8,134 bases of DNA from a bacterium (GTDB taxonomy: Bacteria; DYJV01; JALVYZ01). The position numbers were made by a program, and so were the translations under genes. Under the pieces are notes generated by a model. It saw only the letters and a program-made list of their open reading frames with translations, was not told the origin of the DNA and made no database searches. The stretch lies in the NCBI GenBank assembly GCA_027037705.1, contig JALVYZ010000320.1:1-8134 (forward strand), read 5' to 3'. Of this stretch, positions 5,604 to 8,134 are shown piece by piece. The number at the start of each line of letters is the position of its first letter. Position 1 is the stretch's first letter.

Positions 5604-6437
5604 ATGAAATCAATCAAAATTACAAAATCTGGTTATATCTTCATTCTCACAACAATCTTTATCGGATTTGCAGCAATTAACACAGGAAATAATTTATTAT
5701 ATCTTATCACATCATGTTTACTTGGTTTTATGGGAATTTCAGGTTTTTTTGGAAAAAGAAATATTGAATCTTTAAGCATAAAATTGAAATATCCTAATGA
5801 CATTTTTGCTAATAGAGAATTTTCTTTAAATATAGAAGTTAAAAATAAAAAGAGTATTTTTCCTTCATGGTTAATAAAAGTTAAAGTCAATGAAGATATC
5901 GTTATAATTCCATATATTGACAAAAATAAAAGAGAAAAAAAGAGTATTTTAATGACTTTTGAAAAAAGAGGATTAAATGAAATCAATGAAGTATACATAT
6001 TTTCATCATTCCCTTTTAATTTCTTTATTCGTTCCAAAAAGTATAACTTAAATTATAAATTTTTAGTTTATCCAGAACCAATAAAGTATAATATTTTTCA
6101 GAAATCAGATTCAAAAATTAACTCAGGGGTAGAAGAATTAAATAAACCGGGATATTCAAATGATTTAATAAACATTAAAACATATTTTAATGATCCTGTT
6201 AAATTAATTCACTGGAAATTATCTTCAAAATATGACGAACTATTGGTAAAAGTCTTATCAACACATTCAGATAAACCTTTACTAATTGATTTTGATAAAA
6301 TCGATTTAGAATTAGAAAAGAAATTATCTGCAATAACTTATTTAGTATGTAAAAAGGATAATATTATATTAAAAATCAAAAAGAAAATTTTAAAAAGTAG
6401 AAAAGAAATCTTAAAAAATCTTGCACTATATAAATAA
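5604..6437 (+). CDS. DUF58 membrane-anchored protein (short form)
   Basis: A 277-residue DUF58 protein. Two hydrophobic segments near the N-terminus (about 11-26 and 29-48) include the family signature AAINTGNNLLYL (23-34) and anchor it in the cytoplasmic membrane. Residues 55-160 look like a beta-rich domain. The DUF58 core is YFNDPVKLIHWKLSSKYDELLVKVLS (194-219), matching the family's Y.pGD..R.IHWK pattern with some drift. After it, LLIDFDKIDLELEKKLS (226-242) sits where larger DUF58 proteins have a von Willebrand A-like DxSxS metal site; no such serines are present here. The tail ends LALYK, as in short forms paired with TgpA, but the linker before it is compressed. The function is unknown; the MoxR ATPase encoded three bases upstream and the membrane transglutaminase 20 bases downstream are its expected partners. 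No ribosome site is visible, so coupled translation is likely. Confidence 0.9.
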   Translation: MKSIKITKSGYIFILTTIFIGFAAINTGNNLLYLITSCLLGFMGISGFFGKRNIESLSIKLKYPNDIFANREFSLNIEVKNKKSIFPSWLIKVKVNEDIVIIPYIDKNKREKKSILMTFEKRGLNEINEVYIFSSFPFNFFIRSKKYNLNYKFLVYPEPIKYNIFQKSDSKINSGVEELNKPGYSNDLINIKTYFNDPVKLIHWKLSSKYDELLVKVLSTHSDKPLLIDFDKIDLELEKKLSAITYLVCKKDNIILKIKKKILKSRKEILKNLALYK

Positions 6438-6457
6438 TTTTTACTGTTTAAAATCAT

Positions 6458-8134
6458 ATGAAAGTAAAAACATTACTAAAATTCTTAACAATTTTTATTG
6501 TATTTTTTGCTGGATTTCCATTGGTTAAATATATAAATCCTCTCTTATCAATTTTTACTCTTTTTTCAATAATTGTTTCATTAAAATATGAAATAAAAAA
6601 TAGATGGTTACTTAATGTTGTTGCTATCATTACTATAATTGTTACATTATTTAAGCTCTCATCTGAAAATTTAGTTATTCCAATTATTGAGGCATTATTT
6701 ATTTTAATTGGAATAAAATTTTTGGAAGAGAAAAAATATAGAGACTACATGCAAATATTTTTAATGAATTTGTTATTAGCAGCAGGATTTTCATTATTTA
6801 CAGTTAAAATTTTTTATTTATTTTATTTTTGTATACTATTAATTTTTATGACTTTAGCAGCAATAATTTTGACTTTTTATAATGAAGATGAAATGATCAT
6901 TATAGATAAAGATGCAATATTAAAATTATTTTTTAATTCTATTTTAATTTTTATTTTATCAATCCCTATTTCAACATTAATTTTTATTATTTTACCAAGA
7001 GTTAACAATCCTCTATTTAAGTATTTAAATCAGGAAAAAAAAGCATTAAGTGGTTTTAGCAATAAATTAACTCTTGGAGATATTAAAGAAATTCAAGATG
7101 ATAATTCTATAATTTTTAGAGCTATTACAAAAAAAATTGAAAATAAAAATTTATACTGGAGGGGCTTTGTTCTTGATTATTTTGATGGTAAAACATGGAA
7201 AAATTCAAATAAAATTAATGAAAACATTAAAAATATAGAAATAAAAGGGAAATTGATAAAACAAATTATTTATCTTGAACCATATTATAACAAATATTTA
7301 TTTACACTCGATAAACCAGTGGTAATTGGCATAAAAAAGATAAAGTTTAATGGATTAATTGGAATTGAATATCCTAAAAATTTAAATAAAAGAATAACGT
7401 ATACAGTATATTCAATTATCTCAAACTCAGCTTTTCAAAAAAATGTTAATAGGAAAATATATTTACAATTACCTAAAAAAATTTCTCCAGAAATTTTAAA
7501 ATTAACAAAAAAATTAAAAACTAATTCAGAAGTTAAAACTTTAAAAAATATTGAAAAGTTTTTTTATAAAAATAATTTTAAGTATGAAATAAAAAATTTA
7601 CCTTTAACAAATTCACCAATAAAAGATTTTTTATTTAAATATAAAAAAGGAAATTGTGAATATTTTGCTGCATCTTTTGCTCTTCTATTAAGATTATGCA
7701 AAATCCCAGCACGAATTGTGGCAGGATATATAGGTGGAGAATATTCAGACATTGGAGGATATTATATTGTTAGACAAAAAAATGCTCATGTATGGATAGA
7801 AGCTTATATTAATAAAAGGTGGTTAAGAATTGATCCTGTAAATTTTGCAAAAAATATATATTTTAAGAAATCTAAAAATAAATCAGCCTCATATAATTAT
7901 TCATTATTAAAAAAACTAAGAATATATATTGATATCATTAATTTTTATTGGATAAAATTTGTTATTAATTATGATTTTCAAGAGCAAATTAAAACTTTTA
8001 TAAAATTTTCATCATTTAATAAAAATTTTATAATTTCTTTAGCTAAATTTTCTTTTTTGATATTTTTTTTATTTTTATTTTCATTTTTTATTTTTTTAGC
8101 ATTTGGTGTTCTATTTTTATTTTCTTCTCTTTTT
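6458..8134 (+). CDS. TgpA-like membrane transglutaminase (DUF3488 + transglutaminase core), 3' end missing
   Basis: The frame is open from the ATG at 6458 to the window edge, giving 559 residues without a stop. About six to seven membrane segments occupy residues 5-180, ending in the TgpA-type LPRVNNPLF (179-187). Next come SGFSNKLTLGDIKEI (198-212) and LYWRGFVLDYFDGKTW (232-247), both characteristic of this family. The transglutaminase-like core is complete: GNCEYFAASFALLLR has Cys400, NAHVWIEAY has His444 and RIDPVNF has Asp459, the expected catalytic triad. FYWIKFVINYDFQEQ (496-510) matches the conserved segment after the core, followed by a final hydrophobic stretch from about 524. Relatives end with a further cytoplasmic tail, cut off here. 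The core should face outside the cytoplasm, where related enzymes may act on envelope peptides or proteins. The start lacks a ribosome site and lies 20 bases after the DUF58 stop. Base content is extremely AT-rich near the edge. Confidence 0.93.
   Translation, partial: MKVKTLLKFLTIFIVFFAGFPLVKYINPLLSIFTLFSIIVSLKYEIKNRWLLNVVAIITIIVTLFKLSSENLVIPIIEALFILIGIKFLEEKKYRDYMQIFLMNLLLAAGFSLFTVKIFYLFYFCILLIFMTLAAIILTFYNEDEMIIIDKDAILKLFFNSILIFILSIPISTLIFIILPRVNNPLFKYLNQEKKALSGFSNKLTLGDIKEIQDDNSIIFRAITKKIENKNLYWRGFVLDYFDGKTWKNSNKINENIKNIEIKGKLIKQIIYLEPYYNKYLFTLDKPVVIGIKKIKFNGLIGIEYPKNLNKRITYTVYSIISNSAFQKNVNRKIYLQLPKKISPEILKLTKKLKTNSEVKTLKNIEKFFYKNNFKYEIKNLPLTNSPIKDFLFKYKKGNCEYFAASFALLLRLCKIPARIVAGYIGGEYSDIGGYYIVRQKNAHVWIEAYINKRWLRIDPVNFAKNIYFKKSKNKSASYNYSLLKKLRIYIDIINFYWIKFVINYDFQEQIKTFIKFSSFNKNFIISLAKFSFLIFFLFLFSFFIFLAFGVLFLFSSLF

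Noticed and set aside
5633-6037. Minus-strand open frame of 134 codons
   Set aside because: It is antisense to the DUF58 gene, whose signature motifs are clear; long antisense frames are common in AT-rich coding DNA.
7564-7752. Minus-strand open frame of 62 codons
   Set aside because: It is antisense to the catalytic core of the transglutaminase gene and has no support of its own.

Overview
The window is very AT-rich and looks like chromosomal DNA of a bacterium, probably an anaerobe. Strong GGAGG-type ribosome binding sites, a bacterial-type aspartate-semialdehyde dehydrogenase and several iron-sulfur/flavin proteins support this. I cannot name the taxon from sequence alone. There are no tRNA or rRNA genes, CRISPR arrays, transposases or phage genes that I can recognise, and no gene-free stretch longer than about 150 bases.

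Layout. Two gene sets diverge from a short AT-rich gap (4562-4661). Leftwards (minus strand) runs asd, a DUF362 protein with two [4Fe-4S] motifs, a short QueG-like iron-sulfur protein, a flavodoxin-family protein and hisC. The last four are packed with 0-10 base spacing and three of the internal ribosome sites overlap or adjoin an upstream stop, so they are almost certainly one operon. The gap between asd and the DUF362 gene (3463-3544) is filled by two adjacent short tandem repeats. Beyond hisC lies a 151-base gap with an 11-bp inverted repeat, then the first 21 codons of a small Cys-x2-Cys protein that runs off the left edge.

Rightwards (plus strand) runs a MoxR-type AAA+ ATPase, a short DUF58 membrane protein and a TgpA-like multipass membrane transglutaminase. 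The last begins at 6458, is open to the window edge and keeps its Cys-His-Asp triad. This MoxR-DUF58-transglutaminase trio is a known conserved neighbourhood, thought to act at the cell envelope; the exact substrate is not established. Composition falls from roughly 28-38% GC in sampled asd lines to about 12-17% in parts of the transglutaminase gene.

Most of the window is ordinary. The points most worth a second look are: a redox trio of unknown function wedged between two amino-acid biosynthesis genes; a miniature QueG-like protein with odd cysteine spacing; a 13-base motif shared by two intergenic gaps, once inside an inverted repeat and once at the junction of hexamer and heptamer tandem repeats; the absence of Shine-Dalgarno sequences from the plus-strand trio; and the start of asd, which a ribosome site places five codons inside the longest open frame.
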